Source of the DNA: JBEVJC01 sp040510375
Lineage (GTDB): Bacteria; Bacteroidota; Bacteroidia; Chitinophagales; Chitinophagaceae
Length of the DNA stretch: 64,000 nt
Assembly: GCA_040510375.1 (NCBI GenBank)
Contig: JBEVJC010000012.1
Coordinates: 434,001-498,000 of the forward strand
Direction: 5' to 3'
Within the stretch, counting starts at the first letter, position 1. Every line of letters starts with the position of its first letter. The translations under genes were made by a program, and so were the position numbers. A model generated the notes under the pieces. That model ran no database searches, was not told the DNA's origin, and saw only the letters and a program-made list of their open reading frames with translations. This document shows, piece after piece, positions 54,547-63,968 of the stretch.

Positions 54547-55008
54547 TCATTTGAGTTCTGAAAGTATCAATTTTTTCTGCTTTAATGTATTCTTCATTGC
54601 CTTATCCCTTACATTTGGGTCATCGCTATGTATCAGTTCAAAATATTCAGTGGGCACAACCTGCCATGATAGTCCATATTTATCTATGCACCATCAACAA
54701 GAGCCTTCATCACCCCCAATTTTCGTAAGGGCTTCCCAATAATAATCTGTTTCAGCCTGGTCCTTAGTATTGATAACGAACGAAACTGCTTCATTAAATT
54801 TGAATAGCGGGCCTGCTGCTAAAATACTAAACTCCATTCCTGCTATTTCAATTACAGCTGTTTCTATCCCTGCGTCATTTCCGCTTTCGTCAATATCGAA
54901 CTTGCGAAAATCTTTCAGCTTACCATCTTTGAAAATGGATAAATAGTAGTCTGCTACAGCTTTGGCATCTTTCTCTACCCACAGATAGGGCGTAATTTTT
55001 TGAGTCAT
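54547..55008 (-). pseudogene. PhnB-like VOC protein interrupted by one TGA
   Basis: The frame begins MTQKITPYLWVEKDAKAVADYY and is typical of PhnB/3-demethylubiquinone-methyltransferase-like VOC proteins. After 104 codons it meets TGA at 54694-54696 (GGDEGSC-stop). It then continues in the same frame with WCIDKYGLSWQVVPTEYFELIHSDD up to a second stop at 54547. Homologues have Gly at the stop position, so GGA to TGA is the likely change. Everything else is intact, so the break is recent, or a sequence error. Confidence 0.8.
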
Positions 55009-55119
55009 ATTTTTATTTTTAAAGTTTTTGCCGGGGGCATTTGTAATTGCGAGTTGATTAATTTCATTATCAGGGTTATCTAGCTGATTTGGGCTTGAAC
55101 AGCTGGTTATATCAATGAT

Positions 55120-55764
55120 CTAATGCCCCTTGGATTCTTTATTTTCCGCAGCCTTTGCCTTATCATAGTCCGAAATAATGGTCAATACTTCATTGCTTTT
55201 GCCGTTTTCCCTCATCCACCACCAGACAATACCCAGTAAAAGAAGTAAAACAAATGTGAGAAGAAGCCGGATGATCGCTGATGGGAAAAACGAGATATTC
55301 CAGATAGCAGAAATGCTGACAACGGTAAGCAAACTTATACTGAGAAAATAATAGTACATGATACGGGTAGTGACATCTCCGGTCTCCTGGGATTTTACCA
55401 TATTTATCCGGATGGGCCGCATCCAGGTAAAGTCCGCCTCCAACCTCACGCCTTCTTTGAAAAAAGTATGTAGTAACCGATGATAAACCTTGATGTCCAT
55501 CATCCAGAGAATTGCGATACCAATGCTCCCCGCAAGTGATACACCTAGCACCAGCACCCAGTTTTCTACAAACGTTTTGGTATCTATTTTCATTAGCAGT
55601 CCGCAACCGCCAAGTGCCGCCAATAACCATTGGGACGCGAGTTTTCGGTATTCGGTTTCAAGATTGTTGAAGTGGATTTCGTGGACACCGATGGTTTCGG
55701 TGATTCGCATAACCCGATCGAACAGCTCTTTGTCGACCGTATCCAGTTTTATTGTCTCGTTCAT
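55120..55764 (-). CDS. Unknown membrane protein
   Basis: A protein of about 214 residues, starting MNETIKLDTVDKELFDR at 55764 (13 more residues are possible from 55803). It has four hydrophobic segments: around WLLAALGGCGLLM, WVLVLGVSLAGSIGIAILWMM, MYYYFLSISLLTVVSISAIW and IIRLLLTFVLLLLLGIVWWWM. These are paired 2+2 around a charged cytoplasmic loop, with a Lys/Glu-rich C-terminus. I do not recognise the family. It could be a small sensor or channel-like protein. Confidence 0.6.
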   Translation of the reverse strand: MNETIKLDTVDKELFDRVMRITETIGVHEIHFNNLETEYRKLASQWLLAALGGCGLLMKIDTKTFVENWVLVLGVSLAGSIGIAILWMMDIKVYHRLLHTFFKEGVRLEADFTWMRPIRINMVKSQETGDVTTRIMYYYFLSISLLTVVSISAIWNISFFPSAIIRLLLTFVLLLLLGIVWWWMRENGKSNEVLTIISDYDKAKAAENKESKGH

Positions 55765-56451
55765 ACAGACTGAATTAACCTCCTGTCGGATGACGGGCAA
55801 CATTGATAGCTAAAATCTGCACTGTTCTATAGGTAATAAGCCGTCTTTTAAGAAATAGGAGCCAATTGCTGTTGCCAATGTCAGAAAAGGATCCCGATAT
55901 AAAAGGGTTATATGACGGGAAACAGGAATAAGTTAAAACATCCGGTTTAAATCTCCAAAAAAAATTACTCCAAAACCTCATACCAAATCCTCCCGGTGTA
56001 AATAATACGACACCACAAATATCTCTTTACCGCAACTCAATGTAGCACCGCATTTATTTACCAACCGCTGGTTTGCCTTTTATTTTATTTGGATGATGGG
56101 GGCAAACACTATCAATAAACCCTGAGAAATTTATACAACAAAATGATTTAAACAGACAACAATTATCCCCCGCGGCACCTGGAGCCATAAATGTTTTTTT
56201 AGAAAATAAAATATCCGTCGTTGTCGAGGTCTATAACAGAATGCCATATTCGTAAAACGACTTGGAAACATTGGCCGGAAAATAAGCCTTAATTTTATAA
56301 CAGTGGTTTATAACAACGGCAAAGTAAAAACTTCCGGGAAAAATCGAACTGCAATAGTCTTCTATACAGATTTTAACCTGCTCTATAAATGCTTTTGAGC
56401 ATTCAGTCAGGAAAAATGATTTTTTATAACCATTATTAATTTTTTAAAAAA
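55765..56451. other. 687-bp AT-rich gap with no supported gene
   Basis: I see no convincing coding frame, tRNA or strong terminator here. Minor features are a weak AATGC/GCATT hairpin near 56383-56398 and long A/T runs just before mobA (56420-56451). The promoter of the molybdenum operon must lie in it. I could not recognise a molybdenum-cofactor riboswitch. Confidence 0.5.
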
Positions 56452-57045
56452 ATGATGGGTGTTGTTTTAGCAGGCGGACAAAGTATTAGGATGGGCGAAG
56501 ACAAAGGCTTGTTACTTTATGAGCGCCTGACCTGGGCCCAGTTGGCCTTTAACAGGCTGACATCGATGCATCTCCCTGTCAGGATTGTAATAAATCAACA
56601 ACAACTTTCATCGTACCGGGCCATTTTCCCTGATAGGCAGCTAACAATCGATAATCCCCATCTTACTATTGGCGGTCCATTAAAGGGAATCCTCACGGTT
56701 CATCTTCTCTATCCACAGGAGGACCTTTTTATTATCGCTTGCGATATGATCGACATGCAGGTTGACCTGTTAGCATTCCTGATCGAAATATATAACGACA
56801 GACCGGTTGAGACATTGGTGCCTGTAAATAATAAACAACCCGAGCCGCTATGCGGAATATACTCTGCAAACGCATTGGACAAAATATATGATTTATTTAT
56901 AAACGGGTGTTTGGGAAAACACAGCATGAAATACGTGTTGGCAAATCTTGACACCCGTTATCTGCCCGTTTCAGGAGTATGGACGAATTATTTCACAAAC
57001 TGTAATACACAAAAGGATTTGGCCCTGGCCCTGGCCTATAAATAA
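56452..57045 (+). CDS. mobA: Molybdenum cofactor guanylyltransferase MobA
   Basis: It adds GMP to molybdopterin to make the MGD cofactor used by DMSO-reductase-family enzymes. The nucleotide-binding signature VVLAGGQSIRMGEDKGLL opens the protein, and IGGPLKGILT and FIIACDMIDMQ follow. It has 197 residues; ATGs at 56452 and 56455 are equivalent. It is the first gene of a run leading to a molybdopterin oxidoreductase, the logical user. Confidence 0.9.
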   Translation: MMGVVLAGGQSIRMGEDKGLLLYERLTWAQLAFNRLTSMHLPVRIVINQQQLSSYRAIFPDRQLTIDNPHLTIGGPLKGILTVHLLYPQEDLFIIACDMIDMQVDLLAFLIEIYNDRPVETLVPVNNKQPEPLCGIYSANALDKIYDLFINGCLGKHSMKYVLANLDTRYLPVSGVWTNYFTNCNTQKDLALALAYK

Positions 57046-57127
57046 GGACTGGCCTGTGAAGTAATGTTTGTCCAGGAATAGAGGTAATATCTGATTGATA
57101 ATTTTAGTTGGAAAGTAATTGGAACTT

Positions 57128-58009
57128 ATGGAAATAAAGGATATCAAACCGGACTCCGTTAAAACTGTACAGGTTACAAGGGTGGATGGATTTACCCAAT
57201 CAGGGTTTTCTGATATGCTTTCCATAGAGGAACCTCTTGAAATAAGAATCAGTTATGTATCAGGAGGAAACCGGGTGCAGAAGAACATTTCCGTAACCAT
57301 GCGTACCCCCGGAAATGATTTTGAACTTGCCACCGGATTTTTATTCACGGAGGGTATTATTTCTTCCTATGGCAATGTCAAGGATGTATATCATACGGGC
57401 ATTGAATGTTCTTCCCAGAAAAGAAATACAGTTCAGGTGGATCTTCAGGATGATTTTGTACCCCACTTAATGCAATCTGACCGGAATTTTTACACCACGT
57501 CGAGCTGCGGTGTTTGTGGCAAAAGCTCTATTCAGTCCATAAAAACGGTCAGCACTTTTAGTAATCTGGAGAAACCCCGGTTAGTGCTGACTGCTGATAT
57601 ATTATACCATTTGCCAGCCAGATTGAGATCAACTCAAAGCGGGTTTGCCACAACAGGAGGAATGCATGCATGTGGTCTTTTTAATCTTAATGGCGATTTG
57701 ACTTATATAAGGGAAGATGTTGGAAGACATAATGCATTGGATAAATTAATCGGCTGTGCGTTGGCAAATGATACACTTCCGTTGGACCGCCATATTTTAC
57801 TCCTGAGCGGAAGGGCCAGTTTTGAATTGGTCCAGAAAGCCGCCATGGCTGGTATCCCAATTGTTGCTGCTATCGGTGCTCCGTCCAGCCTGGCGGTTGA
57901 ACTGGCACAGGAATTTGGCATAACACTTTTGGGGTTTCTCCGGGAGAACAGGGTTAATATATATAATTCAAGCGATCGCATATTAATACCAACATCAAAT
58001 GAAAATTAG
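57128..58009 (+). CDS. fdhD: FdhD, formate dehydrogenase sulfurtransferase
   Basis: FdhD passes sulfur from IscS to the molybdenum cofactor and is required for formate dehydrogenase activity. The Cys pair is in TTSSCGVCGKSSI near residue 125. A central TTGGMHACGLFNLNG and the late YIREDVGRHNALDKLIG and LLSGRASFELVQKAAMAGIP blocks are conserved. The ATG at 57128 (MEIKDIKPD) gives 293 residues; a TTG at 57119 is also open. It overlaps the next gene by 11 nt, so coupling is likely. Confidence 0.93.
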   Translation: MEIKDIKPDSVKTVQVTRVDGFTQSGFSDMLSIEEPLEIRISYVSGGNRVQKNISVTMRTPGNDFELATGFLFTEGIISSYGNVKDVYHTGIECSSQKRNTVQVDLQDDFVPHLMQSDRNFYTTSSCGVCGKSSIQSIKTVSTFSNLEKPRLVLTADILYHLPARLRSTQSGFATTGGMHACGLFNLNGDLTYIREDVGRHNALDKLIGCALANDTLPLDRHILLLSGRASFELVQKAAMAGIPIVAAIGAPSSLAVELAQEFGITLLGFLRENRVNIYNSSDRILIPTSNEN

Positions 58010-58352
58010 AATAAAAGGTAATTCACTGAGGTATCGGCTAAGTAAATCAGAAGTAGCAAATCTAAGAACCGAGGGTTTTTTGGAGGAGTTTACAGCATTC
58101 GGTTCCAAAACACTTGTATATGCAGTGGTTGTAACCGATAATGAACGGCTTTCAGCTGATTTCACCGGCGAGAAAATTGTGCTGTATATGCCGGATAAAA
58201 TGATTGATGAACTTAACACTACTGAAACAGTTGGTTTTGATGACCATACAGGTCCGGTGAAATTGCTCATCGAAAAGGATTTTGCATGTATAGATAATGT
58301 TGAAGAAGATCAAACAGATAAATATCCCAATCCGCTGCTGGCGTGTAAATAA
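57999..58352 (+). CDS. Small conserved protein between fdhD and the oxidoreductase (DUF7009-like)
   Basis: A 117-residue protein starting MKIRIKGNSLRYRLSKSEV, with GFDDHTGPVKLLIEKDFACI and a C-terminal PNPLLACK. I believe it belongs to a small Bacteroidota family named DUF7009, but this is from memory. Its overlap with fdhD and 7-nt gap to the oxidoreductase suggest a chaperone or maturation role for that enzyme. That is inference from context. Confidence 0.6.
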   Translation: MKIRIKGNSLRYRLSKSEVANLRTEGFLEEFTAFGSKTLVYAVVVTDNERLSADFTGEKIVLYMPDKMIDELNTTETVGFDDHTGPVKLLIEKDFACIDNVEEDQTDKYPNPLLACK

Positions 58353-58359
58353 TTAAGAA

Positions 58360-60708
58360 ATGGAAAAAGACAATGGAAAGAATAATGGTAACGGAAAACC
58401 ATCCGCAGAAAATCCGTTCAACCTGTCAGAGTTAAAAATAACCAAGGTTGAGAAATGGGCTGCAGGTGTTCCGGCTCTTATGGCCGTATTCAGTGACCTT
58501 ATGAAGGAAAGGATACCTTTTCGGGGTATGAAGGCCTTGTTTAAAATGAATCAGTATGAAGGTTTTGATTGTCCGAGTTGCGCATGGCCCGATCCTGACG
58601 ACGAACGTTCAGCCGTAGGCGAATATTGCGAAAACGGTGCAAAGGCCCTGGCTGAGGAAGCGACCAGCAAACGGGTGACTGCAAAGTTCTTCCAGGAAAA
58701 TTCCGTGTATGATCTGGCCAAACTAACAGATTATGAAATTGGCGGGATGGGCAGGTTAACTGAACCAATGTACCTTCCGGAGGGCGGAACACATTACCAA
58801 CCCATTAGTTGGGACGATGCATTTAAAAAGATTGCCTCGCACCTGAATGCCCTGGATTCTCCGGACGAAGCTGCGTTTTATACTTCCGGCAGAACGAGTA
58901 ACGAGGCCTCATTTGTTTATCAGCTTTTCGTTAGGGAGTTCGGTACCAACAATATGCCCGATTGTTCAAATATGTGTCACGAAACATCTGGCACCGCGTT
59001 GGGGCCGGTAATTGGAATTGGGAAAGGGACGATACTGCTGGATGATTTATATGATACAGACGTAATTGTAATAATCGGACATAATCCGGGAACCAATGCT
59101 CCCAGGTTGATGAGTGCACTGGAAAAGGGTAAAAAAAACGGGGCAAAGATTATTGCTATCAATCCTTTACCGGAGGCGGGATTGATGGGGTTTCACAATC
59201 CTCAGGAGATTAGTGGCATAATCGGTAAAGGCATCTCATTCGCAGACCTTTATTTACCCGTCAAATTAGGCGGCGATATGGCCTTGTTAAAGGCTATAGA
59301 ACTCCTGCTGATGGATTTTGAAAAAAAATCGCCCGGGGAGGTTTTTGATCAGGCATTCATTAAGGATAAAACGGTAGGATATGATGCCTATGCGAAACAA
59401 TTTGAAAATTATAACCTGGAGGATCTTTCAGAAGCCTGCGGTGTTTCCGCATCGGCACTTTATGAGGCAGCACAGATGCTTGCATTCAAAAAGCGGATTA
59501 TTTTTTGTTGGGGAATGGGTCTCACACAGCAACCCAACGGAGTTGATTTAATCAGGGAGATTGTCAATTTATTATTGCTTAAGGGAAGCATTGGTAAACC
59601 GGGAGCAGGCCTTTGCCCCGTCCGGGGACATAGTAATGTCCAGGGTAACCGGACTATGATGATTGTTGAACAACCTACCGACGCACAACTTGATCGCCTG
59701 CAGGCAGTTTTTGGGTTTAACCCACCCCGCAAGCATGGTTATGATGTTGTAAACTCCATTAAAGCAATGCATGAAGGTAAACTCAAGGTCTTTTTTTCAA
59801 TGGGAGGTAATTTTTTATCTGCTACCCCGGATACTACCTATACTGCCGAGGCCATGAGAAAATTAGACTTAACGGTCCTCGTATCTATTAAACTTAACCG
59901 GGGGCACCTGGTGCATGGTAAGGAAGCGATTATATTACCAACCTTTTCGAGAAGCGATATTGATAAGACTAACGGCGAAATCCAGATTATCAGTACAGAA
60001 AACTCCATGGGGGGAATACGGTCATCAAAAGGAGTACTACCACCCGTATCGAAGGATTTTATTAATGAAACACATATTGTATGCCGGATGGCGATGGCAA
60101 CCCTGGGCAGCCGATCCGTAGTCAACTGGCAACGTTATATGGATAGTTATGACGCGGTAAGGGATGATATTGAGAAATGTATCCCCGGATTTGAAAATTA
60201 TAATGTCAGGCTAAGGGAAAAAAAAGGATTTTATTTGCCGAATGCCGCGCGGTATGGACAATTCATTACCAAGGAATTTGGCGACCGGGCACCCTTTACT
60301 CTTACTTCTATACCGAAGAATGTGCTTGCGGGGGATGAATACCTGATGGCCACCACCCGTTCACATGATCAGTTTAATACAACGATCTACGGACTGGACG
60401 ACCGGTACAGAGGTATTAAAAACGGCCGGAGGGTAGTGTTCATGAATAAAAAAGATATTGAAAGCGGAGGATTCAAAGACGGGGATCAGGTGGATCTTTT
60501 CAATTATGATGATGGTAAGGAACGGGTGGCGCCCTTATTCGTTATTGTTGCTTATCCGATACCAGAGCGGAACACAGTTACCTATTTCCCGGAAACCAAC
60601 GTGCTGATTTCTATTAACAATGTGGTGGGAGAAAGTAATATGCCTGCCGCAAAGTTTGTAAGAATTAAAATCAGGAAGCATAATCCTGTTTATTTAAGCC
60701 GGATGTGA
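58360..60708 (+). CDS. FdhF/YdeP-family molybdopterin oxidoreductase
   Basis: A 782-residue DMSO-reductase-family alpha subunit. Near residue 65 it has GFDCPSCAWPDPDD, a CxxCxWPDP motif typical of the YdeP-type branch rather than a four-Cys Fe-S site. The DCSNMCHETSGTAL stretch holds the probable Mo-ligand Cys. The bis-MGD-binding blocks VIIGHNPGTNAPR, GLCPVRGHSNVQG, FFSMGGNF and the C-terminal molydop-binding domain (TTRSHDQFNTTIYGLDDRYRG) are intact. No beta or gamma subunit genes follow. The substrate is uncertain: formate dehydrogenase-like by context, but YdeP itself is tied to acid resistance. Confidence 0.85.
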   Translation: MEKDNGKNNGNGKPSAENPFNLSELKITKVEKWAAGVPALMAVFSDLMKERIPFRGMKALFKMNQYEGFDCPSCAWPDPDDERSAVGEYCENGAKALAEEATSKRVTAKFFQENSVYDLAKLTDYEIGGMGRLTEPMYLPEGGTHYQPISWDDAFKKIASHLNALDSPDEAAFYTSGRTSNEASFVYQLFVREFGTNNMPDCSNMCHETSGTALGPVIGIGKGTILLDDLYDTDVIVIIGHNPGTNAPRLMSALEKGKKNGAKIIAINPLPEAGLMGFHNPQEISGIIGKGISFADLYLPVKLGGDMALLKAIELLLMDFEKKSPGEVFDQAFIKDKTVGYDAYAKQFENYNLEDLSEACGVSASALYEAAQMLAFKKRIIFCWGMGLTQQPNGVDLIREIVNLLLLKGSIGKPGAGLCPVRGHSNVQGNRTMMIVEQPTDAQLDRLQAVFGFNPPRKHGYDVVNSIKAMHEGKLKVFFSMGGNFLSATPDTTYTAEAMRKLDLTVLVSIKLNRGHLVHGKEAIILPTFSRSDIDKTNGEIQIISTENSMGGIRSSKGVLPPVSKDFINETHIVCRMAMATLGSRSVVNWQRYMDSYDAVRDDIEKCIPGFENYNVRLREKKGFYLPNAARYGQFITKEFGDRAPFTLTSIPKNVLAGDEYLMATTRSHDQFNTTIYGLDDRYRGIKNGRRVVFMNKKDIESGGFKDGDQVDLFNYDDGKERVAPLFVIVAYPIPERNTVTYFPETNVLISINNVVGESNMPAAKFVRIKIRKHNPVYLSRM

Positions 60709-60757
60709 CCTATCCGTTTATGCAGGGCCAGTCCGGATTTTGCACACAGTATATTTT

Positions 60758-61765
60758 TTATAAAACGATACTATTTTTCGGCAACAATGGAGGTGGCAAG
60801 ACGGTTTCACCCAACAATTGCCTGATATCTATTTCCACTGCCCTGCTCATCTGCGACAGCGGTACATCATTGGCACTTCCTTCAAATGGATTCTCTGTGC
60901 CTTCGCCCACCTGCTCCAGGGATGTGAAAACCCAGGAGATCAGCATGCTGAACGGTATCACCAGCCAGACCATATTGCCATACAAAAATCCGTCGACCTT
61001 ATCATTGAGCTGGTCAAAATCCTCCAGCATACCAAAGGGGAGCAGGATGCAAAACAATTTTACAAACAAGGTACTGATAGTGGCGTACTGCCTGGGATAT
61101 GGGAAGTTTTTGATCCTTTCGTTCTTTCCCTGATGATCAGAGAATTCCCTTAACACGGTATGCATACCCAGGAAATTAAATTCGTCAATCGATCCGTCAT
61201 TATGAAGTTTTTTTAGCGTGCTTCCCTGTATACCCAGGAGTTGAGTTGCAGGATTATTGGTGGGTATAATGTCTTTTATTTCTTTGGGGGAAATATATTT
61301 TTCCAGTTCTTGTTTTAACGGAACTGTTTCTTCCGGAACTGAATAATATTTTTTGAACTCCCTGTTATAAGGCTTTCCGGCATTCTCCCAATCCCTTGGT
61401 GATCTTAACTGATACCGTAGGGCAGTGAGCCAGGCTAACTGTCGGTAAATTAATTCCTGGATTTTTTCCTTGTTGTCCAGATGGTCCCGGCACATGATCG
61501 CCCAGGAACGACTCGCACTTATTGTAGCTCCCCATATTTTTCTTGCTTCCCAGGTCCGGTTGTAGGTTTCCTGGTTTTTAAATCCGATTATAAATGCTGT
61601 AGCCGATCCAAGCATGGCTACAACCGTCCAGGGAATAGCAAGCCAGCTAAAATGAAAGAGCTGGTATAAGGTGGTTGGAATGATACCCAGTAATAATTGC
61701 CAATAAATATTTCGCCTGGTCCAGATTAAAAATTCGGATAGCTTATATGATTTTCCGGTGCGCAT
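60758..61765 (-). CDS. Bestrophin-like (UPF0187/YneE) anion channel
   Basis: A 335-residue protein of the bacterial bestrophin family. The N-terminal region WQLLLGIIPTTLYQLFHFSWLAIPWTVVAMLG and the motif GFKNQETYNRTWEARKIWG match the family. The C-terminal FTSLEQVGEGTENPFEGSANDVPLSQM is its most conserved block. Members form pentameric ion channels in the inner membrane. It is convergent with the oxidoreductase, with only 50 bp between. Confidence 0.88.
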   Translation of the reverse strand: MRTGKSYKLSEFLIWTRRNIYWQLLLGIIPTTLYQLFHFSWLAIPWTVVAMLGSATAFIIGFKNQETYNRTWEARKIWGATISASRSWAIMCRDHLDNKEKIQELIYRQLAWLTALRYQLRSPRDWENAGKPYNREFKKYYSVPEETVPLKQELEKYISPKEIKDIIPTNNPATQLLGIQGSTLKKLHNDGSIDEFNFLGMHTVLREFSDHQGKNERIKNFPYPRQYATISTLFVKLFCILLPFGMLEDFDQLNDKVDGFLYGNMVWLVIPFSMLISWVFTSLEQVGEGTENPFEGSANDVPLSQMSRAVEIDIRQLLGETVLPPPLLPKNSIVL

Positions 61766-61771
61766 ATTTTA

Positions 61772-61960
61772 TTATTGATTTTGTTGTTTACCCGAACTTC
61801 CCAATAACTGCTCCTTCATCCTCAATGCATCATCCAGGAATTCACCACCATCGCTTATATTCTTTTCGTAAATGAGGGGATAAATACTTTCCTGGTACTC
61901 CTCCGATTGGGTGGGTGCTTTGTCAGCGCGCTCTTCGGGGCCTGGTGAAAAATATTTCAT
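61772..61960 (-). CDS. Small hypothetical protein, partner of the bestrophin gene
   Basis: A 62-residue acidic protein starting MKYFSPGPEERADKAPTQSEEY and ending EQLLGSSGKQQNQ. Its stop lies 6 nt before the bestrophin start, so the two are probably co-transcribed. An open frame extends upstream to 62086, but that part is Cys/His-rich and unlike a normal N-terminus. No family is recognised. Confidence 0.5.
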   Translation of the reverse strand: MKYFSPGPEERADKAPTQSEEYQESIYPLIYEKNISDGGEFLDDALRMKEQLLGSSGKQQNQ

Positions 61961-62179
61961 TTTTAATAATTTGTGGTGACAAAAAGAATGGACTAACTGG
62001 TAGTTCCTGCCTGCTGCAAGCCGCATCGTTGTGTTGCTGATCGGTTTTCGCAGACACACTGCGCCGACGTAGGTTGTACTGTGCACGAACGGGTGGAAAG
62101 TGCACCTCCTGTTACAGCTTCCTCAACGATCTGACACCCGTCTTCTTCGTTGCGACATGCTTCAGACAAGTCCGGCTGA

Positions 62180-62947
62180 TTAGTTTTGAAGTACCGGTTT
62201 TTTATACTGGGTTTTAAACCATTCTCCGAATTTCATGGTACCCAATCTGGCATTGTCACCGGGGACAAGCGATAGTTCATCGATTTCTGTTCCAAAATAT
62301 TTCGCATGTTTATCAGGCACCAACCTGCGTGGATCATCAGTAATGGTTAAAAACTCTCCGATGAACTCGCTCATTGGCATACGTACAGGTCCACCCACTT
62401 CTGCCACGCCATTTAAAGGCGCTCCAAGGGTAATATCCAATAAGGCATCTACAACATCGTCGGAGGCGATTGGCTGGATTGCGCCGATGGAGATATGAAC
62501 TTCCTGGCCGACTGTTCCCGCCTGTGCAATTGATGTTACAAATTCAAAAAACTGGGTCGAACGAAGGATTGAATACGGAACACCGGATTCCTTAATGAGT
62601 TTTTCCTGCGCCAGCTTTGCTCTCAGGTAACCACTGTCCGGTAAACGGTCAGTTCCTACAACAGACAACGCAACGTGATGCTGTACGCCGGCGATGACCT
62701 CCGCGCGAAGAAGGTTGCGACCTGATGTTTGAAAAAATTCCAGCACAGCAGAATCTTCGAAAGAAGGCGAATTCGCTACATCCACCACCACCTGAGCACC
62801 CTTTAATGCTTCGGTCAGACCTTCACCGGTAATGGTATTTACTCCGGAAGCAGGTGAAGCAGCTATTACTTCGTGGCCAAGCTGGCGAAGCTTGTTACTG
62901 AGCTTTGAACCAATTAGTCCGCTCCCGCCGATAATTACGATTTTCAT
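62180..62947 (-). CDS. NAD(P)-binding NmrA-like protein
   Basis: A 255-residue atypical short-chain dehydrogenase. The N-terminal Rossmann motif VIIGGSGLIGSKLSNKLRQLG binds NAD(P). HHVALSVVGTDRLPDSGYLRAKLAQEKLIKESGVPYSILR holds the family's Tyr/Lys-type region. The motif layout is NmrA/QOR2-like, so it may be a redox sensor or reductase. It is on the same strand as the hydrolase upstream, 40 nt apart, probably as an operon. The 219-bp gap on its downstream side (61961-62179) shows nothing I can name. Confidence 0.85.
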   Translation of the reverse strand: MKIVIIGGSGLIGSKLSNKLRQLGHEVIAASPASGVNTITGEGLTEALKGAQVVVDVANSPSFEDSAVLEFFQTSGRNLLRAEVIAGVQHHVALSVVGTDRLPDSGYLRAKLAQEKLIKESGVPYSILRSTQFFEFVTSIAQAGTVGQEVHISIGAIQPIASDDVVDALLDITLGAPLNGVAEVGGPVRMPMSEFIGEFLTITDDPRRLVPDKHAKYFGTEIDELSLVPGDNARLGTMKFGEWFKTQYKKPVLQN

Positions 62948-62987
62948 GTTTTATATTTTAAATGTTAATGACTAAGGATAGTAGTTG

Positions 62988-63968
62988 TTATTTAATCAAC
63001 GCTTTGCGGATTGTGGCGGCTGCCTGCAGCAGCGCTGTTTTTACAGCAGGGATATGTGCCAGGGGATTAAGCAGGCCGTAGTCATGGATCAGTCCGCCAT
63101 GCCTCGTTAGCGTGACAGGTACCCCGGCCTCATCCAATTTCCGGGCATATGCTTCCCCCTCATCACGAAGAACATCATTTTCCGCTACCTGGATTAATGT
63201 TGGCGGTAAACCCGTCAATTGACTGGTGGTTGCCTGTAATGGAGAAGCATAAATCTCCTTCCGTTGTTCTAAATCCGGCAGATAGTTATCCCAGAACCAG
63301 ATCATCATATTTCGGCTAAGAAATCTTCCTTCTGCCAGATCTTTATAGGAACCTGTTTCAAATCCGGCATCCGTGACCGGCCATAACATTACCTGCAGTT
63401 TTATTTCCGGGCCTTTTTTTTCTTTTGCCATCAGCACTACGGCAGCCGTCATATTTCCACCTACACTATTTCCAACGACGGCAAGATTTTTTCCATTTAC
63501 GCCTATTTGTTCACCATTTTCTGCCACCCATTTTGTAACAGAATATATCTGGTTGATTGCAACAGGGTACCTCGCTTCCGGAGATGGTGTATAATCAGGA
63601 AAGACTGCAACTGCTCCACTTTCTGTTACCAGATCCCTTACGAATCTTCTGTGCGTCGGGTAGTCACCCAGTACCCATCCTCCTCCATGGATGAAAACGA
63701 AAACAGGTGCGTTGGGTTTGATACCTTTTGGTTTTATAATATGGATATTTACAGTTTGTCCGTCCTGGGTTATTATTCTCTCTGTTTCTTCCACACCTGA
63801 ATAATCAAATGAAACCGAATTTTGTGCATTGACCAATACGGCACGGGCATCGGGAACGGATAGCTGCTCAATTGGTTTCCCATCACCCGAATTAAGTTCT
63901 TTCAGGAAACCTCTTACCTGTTTAAAAATATGTGGATCGTTTTCTGCTTTAATAACATTGTCTGCCAT
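62988..63968 (-). CDS. Alpha/beta hydrolase, HSL family
   Basis: A 326-residue esterase-like enzyme. The oxyanion motif FIHGGGWVLGDYPTHRR, the nucleophile elbow VVGNSVGGNMTAA (Ser), the Asp in VAENDVLRDEGEAYA and the His in TRHGGLIHDYGLLN form a full catalytic set. The GNSxGG elbow differs slightly from the usual GDSAGG. It is probably cytoplasmic, with no signal peptide. The start is the ATG at 63968, close to the window edge. Confidence 0.9.
   Translation of the reverse strand: MADNVIKAENDPHIFKQVRGFLKELNSGDGKPIEQLSVPDARAVLVNAQNSVSFDYSGVEETERIITQDGQTVNIHIIKPKGIKPNAPVFVFIHGGGWVLGDYPTHRRFVRDLVTESGAVAVFPDYTPSPEARYPVAINQIYSVTKWVAENGEQIGVNGKNLAVVGNSVGGNMTAAVVLMAKEKKGPEIKLQVMLWPVTDAGFETGSYKDLAEGRFLSRNMMIWFWDNYLPDLEQRKEIYASPLQATTSQLTGLPPTLIQVAENDVLRDEGEAYARKLDEAGVPVTLTRHGGLIHDYGLLNPLAHIPAVKTALLQAAATIRKALIK

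Noticed and set aside
54694..54696. TGA in the VOC gene as a selenocysteine codon
   Set aside because: Homologues have Gly at this place, the residue is not catalytic, and no insertion hairpin is evident. A nonsense change is simpler.
56001..56451. A molybdenum-cofactor riboswitch before mobA
   Set aside because: The region is AT-rich and lacks the stable stems of that element; only a weak 5-bp hairpin is seen.
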